DNA of 24,983 bases from Baffinella frigidus (GCA_026770585.1 MU646578.1:296935-321917); one strand, 5' to 3'; numbered from the stretch's first letter, positions 14,001 to 21,761 are shown. Program-made: numbers and translations. The notes: a model not told the origin generated them from the sequence alone.

Positions 14001-14104
14001 CTATCCGTTAAGTGGCCAGTAGGCTCATACGCCCTACCGTAGGGCCCTAGGACCTGCCTAGGACTTGGCCGTCAAATTTGACTGCCTGGCCACTTGAGGG
14101 ATAT
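14001..14104. mobile_element. CTATCC..TTAAGTGGCC-family palindromic MITE, copy 1
   Basis: The ends CTATCCGTTAAGTGGCC and GGCCACTTGAGGGATA are complementary. The interior has CCTACCGTAGGGCCCTAGG. Confidence 0.75.
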
Positions 14105-14165
14105 AAGCCTCTGGCCCTAAAACCCTTTGTAGTGGGTCCAGGGTGGTTCCGTCAAAGAAATAAGA

Positions 14166-14290
14166 CCTAGGACCCTCCATTAGGCGACCCGTAGGGACAT
14201 GAGGGGGTTCCTACGGATAAGGTAACGGAACCTCGGGCACTGGACTCCGGCACTGAGTGCCCGAAAATTCCTTTGTAGCCTGCTGTGTTG
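14166..14290. mobile_element. CACACAGCGG-family MITE, partial
   Basis: It shares the interior (CCGTAGGGACATGAGGGGGT, GATAAGGTAACGGAA) and the terminus TTTGTAGCCTGCTGTGTTGG. The opposite end is missing. Confidence 0.6.
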
Positions 14291-14563
14291 GTTGACTTGG
14301 ACAAAGGTCACGTCAATTGTAAAGGTTTACGATTGAATACATGTCAAGTCAATCGTCAACTTGTGTGTTGACGTTGTAGGAGGTGGAGTTAGATTCCATC
14401 CGGAAAATGCTCGTATGGGCGGCCGACACGGGATAGTGAGTGGCACAATGCGTAGCATGTGCGGCGCTAACGCTGGTTGTTTGGCAATAAATTATCAATC
14501 TCTCTGTGTTGACGTTGACGCTAAATTGACGGAAAACGGAAAATCAGGCAAACGGATCTCCTC

Positions 14564-14670
14564 CTATCCCTCAAGTGGCGAGGGGGTCAAAATTGACTCT
14601 CAAAAGGTCCTAGGCAGGTCCTAGGGCCCTACGATAGGGCGTATGAACCTACTCGCCACTTAAGAGATAG
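14564..14670. mobile_element. CTATCC..TTAAGTGGCC-family palindromic MITE, copy 2 (inverted)
   Basis: The ends CTATCCCTCAAGTGGCG and CGCCACTTAAGAGATAG enclose GGTCCTAGGCAGGTCCTAGG. It lies in reverse orientation to copy 1. A solo end (GCCACTTAAGGGATAG) is at about 16112. Confidence 0.75.
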
Positions 14671-14924
14671 ATACGGGCTAAGCGACAACTTCTCCACTGA
14701 TATGGATCGGCCCGGGGTTGGGTCACACGAAAAGAATTTTTACAACTTTGGACATAATTATTCGAAGGAATTGACTTCAAGTCTGCAAGTCAAAATCAAA
14801 AAGCATGCCAGCGAGGTTCATTAGTTACGGTACTTGAAGTTTTTTCCTCCCCCAAAAAACAGATGCAGTTAGACGAACTCTCCCCCCCCACACCCTTCGG
14901 GGTGGTTGCGGGCTGCTTGAGCCC

Positions 14925-15347
14925 TCACGTCTCGCCCCACCTCTCTTCCTGGATTGTCGCGGTCGTTTCTGAGACTGAAAATTTATTAAACGCTTGATTG
15001 GTAAGCTTCACCTGATTCAGTTGTATCCCTGGGTCCTTGGCTGGATGGCGACCCTCAAGTTGTCGACGAGGCTTGAGAGTAATAACGAAGAAGAAAGAAC
15101 AAAAAGTTGTTAAACAAGTTTGTACTGTTTGACATGATGTGGTTGACAATTGGTTCAAACCATTTCCCCCCCTTTGACCATTTGGGATCACTGGACCAAG
15201 ACGGTACATCGGGTCAGGGTTGACAGTGTTGTGTGCAAAGTTTCGGGTCCGAGTTTCTGAATTTAGGAAGGAGAAGCCGCCGTTTTGCCGAACCCATGCC
15301 TCCTGGAACATCCGTCTGAAAGGAAGCATGGCCTTTCCACAGAACAA
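14925..15347 (-). other. Unassigned 140-codon open frame, probably not a gene
   Basis: This is the longest open frame in the repeat zone. Residues such as FCGKAMLPFRRMFQEAWVRQ show no recognised domain. The 15075-15095 part (GAGAGTAATAACGAAGAAGA) resembles the tail of the dispersed retroposon-like repeat read through in reverse. The 5' end abuts a dispersed direct repeat at 15343. It could be a decayed transposable-element ORF or chance. Confidence 0.2.
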
Positions 15348-15405
15348 GTTCCGGTGTCCGCCTATGTTGGGAGCTCGAAGAACCTAAAGGACCTAAAGGA
15401 TAGCA
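15343..15405 (+). repeat. 63-bp dispersed repeat, copy 1
   Basis: AGAACAAGTTCCGGTGTCCG followed by CCTATGTTGGGAGCTCGAAG and ACCTAAAGGACC matches 16339-16401 almost exactly. Shorter versions lie at 13453 and 13879. Confidence 0.85.
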
Positions 15406-15407
15406 GC

Positions 15408-15527
15408 TACAGGGGTACCTCGCTCACAAGAAGCTGCCCCCCCCCTAGGACCACCGTAGGGCCCTAGGCATAGGCCCACTGTAGAACCGTGGGGGTGGCT
15501 GTTTCTTATGAGCGAGGTACCCCTGCA
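15408..15527. mobile_element. GGTACC palindromic MITE, copy 1
   Basis: The ends TACAGGGGTACCTCGCTCA and TGAGCGAGGTACCCCTG are inverted. The centre is CCACCGTAGGGCCCTAGGCA. Nearly the whole element can fold into one hairpin. Confidence 0.9.
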
Positions 15528-15610
15528 AGGTTCGGGGTTCGTCCACGTTGAATGTAAATACCGCCCTGCCTACAGGGGTATCTGGGCTTTAAAAACACGA
15601 GTGCTCAGGA

Positions 15611-15713
15611 ATCGGTCGGCGTCTTTTTTTTAAATAAGTACCAGAGGGTTGACTAAATCTTGCGTTTAGTCAACTCACTGGTACTAATTTAAGAAAACAA
15701 ACACCGACTGATG
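15611..15713. mobile_element. Inverted-repeat element (ATCGGTCGGCGTC ends)
   Basis: ATCGGTCGGCGTC pairs with ACACCGACTGAT, and AAGTACCAGAGGGTTGACTA pairs with TAGTCAACTCACTGGTACTA. Confidence 0.75.
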
Positions 15714-15729
15714 TCGGAGCACCTGTCTT

Positions 15730-16095
15730 CGACCCGTAGGAAGGGCAAATGGTGCATGTTCTTGTCTTCCAAGTAAACTTCCTGGACTCGGATCGCTGTC
15801 AAATTTCGCACGGTGCTGCCACACGGCGCCTACTGCTTCCCCGAACACTCAAACCAAGCGTGGGCATGCTTGTACGGGCTGCAAAGCACCGGGGCATGTT
15901 TTTGCCAATTTGGTGGGGGCAACGGTGGGGTGGTTTGGCAGTGGAAAGTCAACTTGTCGGACTCGGATCGCGCTCAAACCTTGCATTTCGTAGGATGATG
16001 GTGCCTACTAAACCCCCGAGCACTAACATCAACTGTACGCCCGCGCCACGGGCAGTTTTTACCCCCCTATTCTTACGCCCCCAAACTTGGGGGCC
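15730..16095. repeat. Region with a direct repeat; no gene supported
   Basis: CTGGACTCGGATCGCTGTCAAA at 15781 is echoed by CGGACTCGGATCGCGCTCAAA at 15958. Two overlapping plus-strand frames are open (for example FGGGNGGVVWQWKVN). Neither shows a recognised domain, so neither is called as a gene. Confidence 0.4.
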
Positions 16096-16270
16096 TAGGC
16101 CTGGCCACTTTGCCACTTAAGGGATAGCCCAGATACCCCTGTAGCTACGAGGGTCTGTGGTGAGAGCGGTACGCTTGTAACATCCGTCTGGACAAGTCGA
16201 GCGGGCCAACTTCCTCCACAGCAAAAGGTCTGGGGATACATCTGGGGATACAAGCCCATGTAGGATGACC

Positions 16271-16469
16271 GGAGTGACTTTACACAGTAACGGTGACGGA
16301 GTTGACGGATATGTACGGGGGCACTTCGAATTTCAGAGCAGAACAAGTTCCAGTGCCCGCCTATGTTGGGAGCTCGAAGAACCTAAAGGACCTAAGGGAT
16401 CGCAGAGACTTTGCACAGTAAAGGTGACGGAGGTGACGGATTTGTACGGGGGCCCTTCGAATTTCAGCG
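16271..16469 (+). repeat. 62-bp direct repeat pair plus 63-bp dispersed repeat
   Basis: GACTTTACACAGTAACGGTG at 16272 continues through GACGGATATGTACGGGGGCA and CTTCGAATTTCAG. The same block recurs from 16407 with about eight substitutions. The dispersed 63-bp repeat at 16339 sits between them. Confidence 0.85.
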
Positions 16470-16477
16470 CACACACC

Positions 16478-16608
16478 CTAGAGGGGTACCTCGCTCATAA
16501 GCAACCGCCGCCCCCTAGCTAGGACCCTACAGTAGGCCTATGCCTAGGCCCCTACACGTATGGTGGTCCTAGGGGTGGGGGGGCTTTCTTATGAGCGAGG
16601 TACATGTA
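16478..16608. mobile_element. GGTACC palindromic MITE, copy 2
   Basis: CTAGAGGGGTACCTCGCTCA at the left and TATGAGCGAGGTACATGTA at the right. The interior has GTAGGCCTATGCCTAGGCCC. Confidence 0.85.
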
Positions 16609-16789
16609 ACCTAAGGAGGTTTTGGTCGGTCTGGCACTGATGATACATTTATCAAAAGGATCCGGAGTTGCTACCCGACTGGGCAGCCCTTTACCCTTTA
16701 CCCGATTGTCATGAGGTGACTTAAGGATTGGGCATTTACCCCTGTGCTGAAGGCGTACACTAAGGGCGTGTTCTTAAATGCGAGGTATC

Positions 16790-17000
16790 CATGTACCACA
16801 TATCCGGGCTATCCCACGCCCCCGCTTCCGAGGCGGGCCTACTCACAACCGTCCGCACACGCTAGCGCCTGAAGAGGTTTTTGATGCCGGAGCTCACGAG
16901 GCGGGCCCATCCCACGCCTCCAATGGCTCCAACGCTCGTCCTCACACGCTACCGCTTCCCGAGGCGGGCCTGTCTCACACGCGCGTCGTCAGAACGTAGA
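16790..17000. repeat. Degenerate repeat with CCGAGGCGGGCC blocks
   Basis: The motif GAGGCGGGCC occurs at about 16830, 16899 and 16960, each followed by TMTCNCAC-like sequence and ACACGCTA. A related block lies at 17187. It gives a Pro/His-rich open frame that I do not believe is a gene. Confidence 0.6.
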
Positions 17001-17036
17001 GCTTGACGACACGCTCCAGCGTACAGCGTGAACACG

Positions 17037-17164
17037 CTACAGCGGTACCTCGCTCATAAGAAAGTGCCCCCCCCTAGGACCCTACAGTAGGCCCATGCCT
17101 AGGGCCCGATGGTGGTCCCAGGGGGGGGGGGCAGTTTCTTATTATAGGCGAGGTACCCCTGTAG
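17037..17164. mobile_element. GGTACC palindromic MITE, copy 3
   Basis: CTACAGCGGTACCTCGCTCA to GGCGAGGTACCCCTGTAG, with a central GTAGGCCCATGCCTAGGGCC. Confidence 0.9.
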
Positions 17165-17194
17165 AGCGTGTGAAGACCAGGGCTCCCGAGGCGG

Positions 17195-17279
17195 CTACAG
17201 GGGTACCTCGCTCATAAGAAACTGCCCCCCCCCTAGGACCACCGTAGGGCCCTAGGCATAGGCCTACGGTAGGGCCCGC
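17195..17279. mobile_element. GGTACC palindromic MITE, copy 4, right half missing
   Basis: It has an intact left end (CTACAGGGGTACCTCGCTCA) and centre, then stops at TACGGTAGGGCC, 25 bp beyond the stop codon of the membrane-protein gene. It may form part of that gene's 3' UTR. Confidence 0.85.
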
Positions 17280-17303
17280 TACGGCGTACAGCGCGACGAC
17301 TCC

Positions 17304-17396
17304 TTAGAGCTTGAAGACCTTCTTGATGACGGGGATGTCGCGGAGGCACCCGATCACGAGGAGCGACGTGAGGAGGAACAGGATCAGCAGGATCAC
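17304..17396 (-). CDS. Membrane protein, terminal exon: TM helix and tail
   Basis: The acceptor CACGGCAG| precedes VILLILFLLTSLLVIGCL, then RDIPVIKKVFKL and TAA. The hydrophobic run is a clear transmembrane segment. The basic Lys-Lys after it favours a cytoplasmic C terminus. A fragment of the same exon (CATCCCGTCATCAA on minus) is found at about 17562-17576. Confidence 0.88.
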   Translation of the reverse strand: MILLILFLLTSLLVIGCLRDIPVIKKVFKL

Positions 17397-20300
17397 CTGC
17401 CGTGATGATTGACACAGTCCGTTTATTTTCGTGGTAGTCAAAACTCGGTCCATTTATTTTCGTGGTACTAAAGACTCGGTCCATTCACTTTCCGTCGACG
17501 AAATTTACTACACGGTTTGATCTTACTAGTAATAGTACAGCGTCTGTGTGGTAAATTTCGTTGATGACGGGATGTTGTGAGTGGGCACGCATGCTGAGTT
17601 GAATGCCGCAAACGCTGCTGCTGGGGGCATGTGCCACACGGTGAGCTTTGAGGGCTTCGGGGCCCCAAGATTCAGCGGTAACGTGACCAAATTTGCACTA
17701 GAAAATCCTTCAAGTGAACTGCCCACAGGCTAAGTTAACTTTTAATGAACGGTCCGTGTAGGTAGCTTGTCCCTAGTATCCTGAACCCTAAACCCCAAAT
17801 CCTAAACCCTAAATTCTATACCCTTACCCTCAACCCCTCAACCCTGTGAAACCCTCTGGATATTGGAAGCAATAAACACGAGGTGAAGACGACGGAGGAG
17901 GAGGATTAGGGGTTAGAGGTTGGGGTTTGGGGGCTTGGGGCTTGGGTTTTAGGGTTTAGGGTTTGGGGCGTAGGGGTTACGGTTTAGGGGTTAGGGTTTA
18001 GGATTTAGGGTTTGAGGGTTAGGGTTTAGAGTTTAGGGTCTAGCATCTGGGGTTTAGGGTTTGTGGTTTACGGTTTAAAGTTTAGGTTTTAGGACTGGGG
18101 GTTTAGGGTTGAGGTTTTGAGGGTTAGGGATCGGGGTTTAGGGTTTAAAGTTTAGGGTTTAGGGGTTAGGACCGTGAGGCGCCAGTAGGTGTCGTAGTCG
18201 ACGCACGTCGCCGAGACCTGCGGTTTTGGGTTAGGGTTTAGGGTTGAGGATTTTGGGGGTTGGGTTTAGGGTTTAGGGTTTTGGGTTTTGAGTCTTGGGT
18301 TTTGGGTTTGGGGTTTTGGGTTTACAGGGGAACCTCGCTCATAAGAAACCGCCCCCCCCTAGGACCCTGCAGTAGGCCTATGCCTAGGGCCCTACGGTGG
18401 TCCTAGGGGGGAGAAACCGCCCCCCCCTAGGACCCTACAGCAGGCCCCTGCCTAGGGCCCTACGGTGGTCCTAGGGGGGGGGGGAGGTTTCTTATGAGCA
18501 AGGTATCCCTGTAGGGTTTAGGGTGTGGGGTTCAGGGTTGGGGGTTGTTCCAAACGTCTATGAGCGTTTAGAAGGACTGTGATCGGAGACGAGTCCTTCT
18601 CAACGCTCGTAGACGTTTGGACCACTAAAAGGTGTTCGCCCTTTCAAAACGAATCGTTTCGAGAATTATGGCACGAATGAAATGAGCAAACCGTCAAAAC
18701 TAGCAACCCAAAAAGCGGCCAACATTTCCCGGAATCGCGCTCAGGCAATCGGCTCGTCGAATTGGCCTCTCAGGCCGCGCAGATTTGGCTACAGGAAGGG
18801 ACTGGGTTTGGAACCTCGTCACAGGACCCGATAGGGCGCTTGATGTGCTCGAAACAGAGCGACTTGGTGCAGAATGAGCACCCGGGCACCTGTCGTAGAA
18901 CGCGTATAAGCTCTCCCAGTACACGGGTTACTCGCGAGTAAGGCACCACACCGCCCCTAGGGTGGTCCCATGCTCCTAGGCATAGCCCTACTGTAGGACC
19001 CCTGCAGGGTCCAGGGTTCAGGATTCAGGGTTCAGGGTTCAGGGTAAACAGTTGAGAGGCGCAAGAAGGTCCAGCCAGGAAAAGTGAGAGAGGCACTCAG
19101 ATGCGGAAACGATTAAAAACATTACTTTCTGGCAACGATATTTACTACGCAATTGGGTTCTACTAGTAATAGTAAAGCATCTGTGTAGTAATTTTCGTTG
19201 CCATGAAAGTAATATTTTTAATCGTTTCCGCAGTTGAGCACGGTCCTCCACTTTCTCTTTCCCCCTCAAGGGACGGGCCCTCCTCGGGAGCGAGGTCATC
19301 TAGAGCGGTTTTCTCATCTGTCGGCCGCGACCCGGGATGAAATCATGAACAAGGGCTCCAATTCCAGCCACTTTTGACGTTTTTGTCAAAACATAAAACT
19401 CTAAAACTTCAGGATCACGCCAAAAGTGGCCGGAACTGGAGCCCTTGTTCATGATTTCATCCCGGGTCGCGGCCGACAGATGAGAAAACCGCTCTATCCA
19501 CGCCAGGTCATTACTGGGAATTTCAGAACACAACGTTTCATTTCGCGGTAATAAATGTGTGCGGTCCCAAGTGAGACGCAACTCCTCGTCCTTTCCACGT
19601 CCGATGTGTTACCCCGAATTCCGGATCCGGGTACAAAATTTAAAACACGACTTGTATCTGAAATTCCGATTAATGACCTAGCGTGGTCATGCGAAAAGGA
19701 TACATGAAGGGAGGACTTAGTTGGACGGGACTCGGTTCAAAATTTCGAATGCATTTTGTTTTAGTCCTTGAAAACCTAGGCAGAACAGACCTGAGAGGTG
19801 CCGTTCCACTCCTCGCTGCACCGAAACCCCAAACCCTAAACCCTAAACCTTGCGCCCTAAACCTTGCGCCCTGAAACCCTGAACCGTGAGCCCCATCCCT
19901 AACCCTGAACCCTAAACCCTGAGCCTTCACCCTGAACCTGAACCGTAACCCCTAGACGGACCTGGACGGTGCCGTTGCACTACTCGGAGTTAGTCGATGC
20001 AGATCCCTCAGAAGCAGCACTGGCACGTGCTATCTTAGCCCCACCCGTAAGATAGCAAAATGATGATTTAAATTAAATCCGTTGAAATCAAGCCAGTTCA
20101 AATTGAATCAGTTTACATTAATTCTGTTTAAGTCTGTTTAAATCAAATATGTTTCTGTGTGAGATGGACGGACCTGGAAGGTGCCGGTCTACTCCTCAGA
20201 GTTGGGGCGGTCGATGCAGATCCCCGAGTAGCAGCACTGGCACGTGCTATCTTAGCCTTAGCATAGCTTTAACATAGCACAACTTTAAGACAGCAAAATG

Positions 20301-20498
20301 ATGATTTAAATTGAATATTTTTTAAATAAATCTGTTCAAATTAAATCAGTTTTAATCGAATCAAATCTGTTTAAATCGAATCAAATATGTTTCTGTGTGA
20401 GATGGACGGACCTGGAAGGTGCCGTTCCACTCCTCAGAGTTGGGGCGGTCGATGCAGATCCCCGAGTAGCAGCACTGGCACGTGCAGATGTTGAACGC
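17304..20498 (-). CDS. Split gene for Cys-rich single-pass membrane protein (5' part not found)
   Basis: Four minus-strand exons with GT-AG junctions, all phase 0, join in frame: 20498-20412, 18889-18815, 18217-18173 and 17396-17304 (stop TAA). The visible protein part is 99 residues. It starts with two Cys-rich segments, including a CTCQCC motif and GCSFCTKSLC. Next come a short Cys/aromatic linker, one strongly hydrophobic helix of about 17-18 residues, and a basic tail ending KKVFKL. This order suggests a type I topology with a disulphide-rich ectodomain. I do not recognise the family. A signal peptide and further N-terminal exons should lie above 20498, but I could not place them. The introns contain heptamer repeats and MITEs, as in the kinase gene. 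Confidence 0.8.
17418..17500. repeat. 31-bp tandem repeat (TCCATTTATTTTCGTGGTA)
   Basis: Two full units and a partial third read TCCRTTTATTTTCGTGGTA and then an ACTCGG-ending spacer. A single related block (GTCCATTTATTTTCG) is at about 7246. Confidence 0.85.
17501..17567. mobile_element. TTACTACAC-core palindromic element, short-armed
   Basis: GACGAAATTTACTACACGG, a loop with ACTAGTAATAGTA, and GTGTGGTAAATTTCGTTGATG. The outer arms are only a few bases and end in what looks like a fragment of the terminal membrane-protein exon. Confidence 0.75.
17784..17850. repeat. CCCTAAA heptamer tract
   Basis: The C-rich strand is on plus, followed at 17905 by tracts in the opposite orientation. Confidence 0.85.
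17905..18168. repeat. TTTAGGG heptamer tract
   Basis: Degenerate TTTAGGG units directly downstream of the 18173 splice donor. Confidence 0.9.
18173..18217 (-). CDS. Membrane protein, linker exon
   Basis: The acceptor AACCGCAG| is followed by 15 codons encoding VSATCVDYDTYWRLT and the donor ACG|GTCCTA. It is phase 0 on both sides and flanked by heptamer tracts. Other frames give low-complexity products, which supports this one. Confidence 0.75.
18220..18322. repeat. TTTAGGG/TTTTGGG heptamer-type tract
   Basis: Heptamer-like units upstream of the linker exon. A MITE begins at its end. Confidence 0.85.
18323..18514. mobile_element. GGTACC palindromic MITE, copy 5, internally duplicated
   Basis: It has the normal left (TTACAGGGGAACCTCGCTCA) and right (TATGAGCAAGGTATCCCTGT) ends, but the interior block GAAACCGCCCCCCCCTAGGA to GGTGGTCCTAGGGG appears twice in tandem. 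This makes the element about 190 rather than 125 bp. Confidence 0.9.
18549..18621. repeat. Perfect-looking hairpin (TCCAAACGTCTATGAGCG)
   Basis: TCCAAACGTCTATGAGCGTT and AGAAGGACT are mirrored by AGTCCTTCTCAACGCTCGTA and GACGTTTGGA, with two or three mismatches. The loop is about 14 bases. It is probably another small palindromic element. Confidence 0.8.
18815..18889 (-). CDS. Membrane protein, second Cys-rich exon
   Basis: The acceptor TACGACAG| is followed by 25 codons, VPGCSFCTKSLCFEHIKR and PIGSCDE, and donor GAG|GTTCCA. Four Cys in 25 residues and clean phase 0 fit the exons on either side. An overlapping ORF in another frame lacks these features. Confidence 0.78.
18940..19010. mobile_element. 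Decayed GGTACC-type MITE core
   Basis: CCGCCCCTAGGGTGGTCCCA, CCTAGGCATAGCCCTACTGT and AGGACCC resemble the central part of the GGTACC family. The terminal repeats are not recognisable. Confidence 0.45.
19094..19232. mobile_element. TTACTACAC-core element with GCGGAAACGATT arms
   Basis: GCGGAAACGATTAAAAACAT and TACTTTC lead to GGCAACGATATTTACTACGC. The loop TACTAGTAATAGTAAAG is followed by TGTGTAGTAATTTTCGTTGC and the mirrored outer arm. The outer arm is unlike those at 3291, 9818 or 22143. Confidence 0.85.
19301..19496. mobile_element. Near-perfect inverted-repeat element, 79-bp arms
   Basis: It begins TAGAGCGGTTTTCTCATCTG and ends with the exact complement. Only three or four mismatches separate the two 79-bp arms, so insertion looks recent. 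The loop is about 36 bases. The interior has no coding capacity beyond chance frames, so it is non-autonomous. Confidence 0.9.
19791..19813 (-). pseudogene. Fragment of Cys-rich exon 1 (donor side)
   Basis: EEWNGTSQ-like codons before a donor CTCAG|GTCTGT. The rest is absent. Confidence 0.6.
19825..19950. repeat. CCCTAAA/CCCTGAA heptamer tract
   Basis: The C-rich strand is on plus. It contains CCTTGCGCCCTAAA imperfect doublets. Confidence 0.85.
19962..20030 (-). pseudogene. Decayed copy of Cys-rich exon 1
   Basis: The copy keeps CQCC and the donor CAG|GTCCGT, but an in-frame TGA follows CCF and other changes are scattered. It breaks at CACGTGC, then TATCTTAGCC, the same junction as the 20174 copy. 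Confidence 0.75.
20031..20411. repeat. Tandem duplication (about 210-240 bp unit) carrying exon 1 copies
   Basis: After each truncated exon copy comes TATCTTAGCC, then AGCAAAATGATGATTTAAAT. AT-rich 14-16 bp subrepeats (AATCTGTTTAAATC-like) follow, then ATATGTTTCTGTGTGAGATG leading to the next exon copy. Confidence 0.85.
20174..20247 (-). pseudogene. 5'-truncated copy of Cys-rich exon 1
   Basis: It encodes CQCCYSGICIDRPNSEE-like codons (Glu-Trp region slightly altered) and the donor CAG|GTCCGT. AFNICT and the acceptor are missing. Confidence 0.8.
20412..20498 (-). CDS. Membrane protein, first visible Cys-rich exon
   Basis: The acceptor GGGTGGCAG| is followed by 29 codons, AFNICTCQCCYSGICIDR and PNSEEWNGTFQ, and the donor CAG|GTCCGT. 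Five Cys occur in 11 residues. Phase 0 on both sides. Several extra copies exist: donor-side truncated ones below, and acceptor-only ones (GCGTTCAACATC) above at 20636, 20827 and 21049. Confidence 0.85.
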
Positions 20499-20599
20499 CT
20501 GCCACCCACAGCCCCAAAATTAGGGCAACCACTAGGCTAATCCCCGCAAAACTGCCACCCACGGACCCACACTTGAGGATCTGGACCCACCAAAACACG

Positions 20600-21060
20600 A
20601 AACCCAGCAGGCAACCTTTGTGCAGATGTTGAACGCCTGAGACCCACAGCCCCAAAATTAATGGTGTTTTTTTCTAGGGTAAGGACAGTTTCACCCTTAG
20701 ACACTCACAGCCCCAGACTAAGGTTAATCACTAGGCTGATCTCCGCAAAATTATTAACCACGCCAGGTCATAATGTGGAGACAGACCGTTGTCAATAGAG
20801 CACACCCTGCAACACGATGTTGAACGCCTGCCACCCACAGCCCCAAAATTAATGGTGTGATTTTTTGTAGGGTAAGGACAGTTTCACCCTTAGGGTAAGG
20901 ACAGTTTCACCCTTAGGGTAAGGACAGTTTCACCCTTCCCATCAGCCAATGCAAGCCGCGCGACCTGAAACCCACAGCTCCAAACTTTAGGGCCTCCACC
21001 CACCAAACCCCGAAACCCGACAGACGACCTTTCTGCATGATTGAACGCCTGATTTCACGC
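20600..21060 (-). pseudogene. Acceptor-side fragments of Cys-rich exon 1
   Basis: CAG|GCGTTCAACATCTGCAC is found at 20636-20620. CAG|GCGTTCAACATC is at 20827-20815. CAG|GCGTTCAATCATGCAG is at 21049-21035. A more doubtful one (GCGTTTCACATCTGCAC) lies near 21164. None continues into the Cys codons. Confidence 0.65.
20674..20938. repeat. 23-bp repeat AGGGTAAGGACAGTTTCACC
   Basis: One unit is at 20677 and three tandem units are at 20867-20937, each ending in CCTT. Confidence 0.9.
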
Positions 21061-21069
21061 AGAAAGGTT

Positions 21070-21280
21070 GAGGACTTCGGGGTTCGGGGTTCGGGTTTCA
21101 GGCGCTTCAGGTTTCTGGTTTTGTGTTTAGGGTTTCAATGGACATGTGCAGATGTGAAACGCCTGCATTCGTGCGGAAAGGTCGAGGGCTTGGGGCTTCG
21201 GGTGCAGGGTTTCGGGTTTAGGGCGCTTCAGTTTTCTGGTTTGTTGTTTGGATTTTCTAGGGTTTGGGGTTTGGGGGTGT
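21070..21280. repeat. TTCGGGG/TTTAGGG heptamer-like tracts
   Basis: Two imperfect blocks (GGTTGAGGACTTCGGGG and GGTCGAGGGCTTGGGGCTTC) form a duplicated unit of about 120 bp containing heptamer variants. Confidence 0.7.
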
Positions 21281-21324
21281 AGAACGCATGATTGACAGCG
21301 ACCTTGATCAACTAGGAGCGAGGT

Positions 21325-21398
21325 CTTCTGCTTCTTTATTACTCTCGATACAGGTCCTAAATCAGGCCCTTGAGCCTTGAGTTGAGTGATACACAAGT
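21325..21398 (-). mobile_element. Dispersed retroposon-like repeat, copy C, 5'-truncated, with flanking duplication
   Basis: It lies in reverse orientation and lacks the first part (CTGTGAGGCGGGCCCG). It ends in the same purine-rich tail. CTAGGAGCGAGGT (21312-21324) and CTAGGAGTGAGGT (21399-21411) flank it as a near-perfect 13-bp duplication. 5' truncation with variable-length duplication is typical of LINE-mediated insertion. Confidence 0.75.
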
Positions 21399-21481
21399 CT
21401 AGGAGTGAGGTATCTCGAAGGGTTTGACCATCGCGAGGTACGAACCATGTGTAGCACTAGGCCAATCCCCGCAAAATTATG

Positions 21482-21630
21482 AAAATTTCATTCCGAAATA
21501 CGGCAGAATCTGTCCCACTTCTTAAGGCTTCCAACGCCGAAGATAATGGCGTACATGCTATTTTAGGCATAAAACCAAGGCTTAAAATAGCATACATCAG
21601 GACAGATTCTAGTATGTTCCGAGAAATTTG
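21482..21630. mobile_element. Inverted-repeat element (GAATCTGTCC / TGCTATTTTA arms)
   Basis: AATTTCATTCCGAAATACGG pairs imperfectly with its mirror at 21630, and ATGCTATTTTA is mirrored by TAAAATAGCAT. The left arm carries a unique block of about 30 bases (CTTCTTAAGGCTTCCAACGC) absent on the right. Confidence 0.65.
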
Positions 21631-21761
21631 AAGCACTAGGTTCCACTGCACTGCCGGCCAGAACATGCCTCAAGTCAACTGTCCCTAACGCCAGAGCCTT
21701 AAGTCAACTGCCGGCTCTGGGAGGCGGTTCCCCGGCAACTTACTGCCGAGGATCAGGGCTG

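Noticed and set aside
13986-14690. A single 700-bp transposon bounded by 75-bp inverted repeats
   Set aside because: Each end is itself a complete 104-107 bp palindromic MITE of one family in opposite orientation, so two separate insertions explain it better.
20434-20655. Hydrophobic minus-strand ORF (LVVALILGLWVAGVQHL)
   Set aside because: It runs through intron sequence containing repeated exon-acceptor fragments, in a frame different from the Cys-rich exon. The hydrophobicity is incidental.
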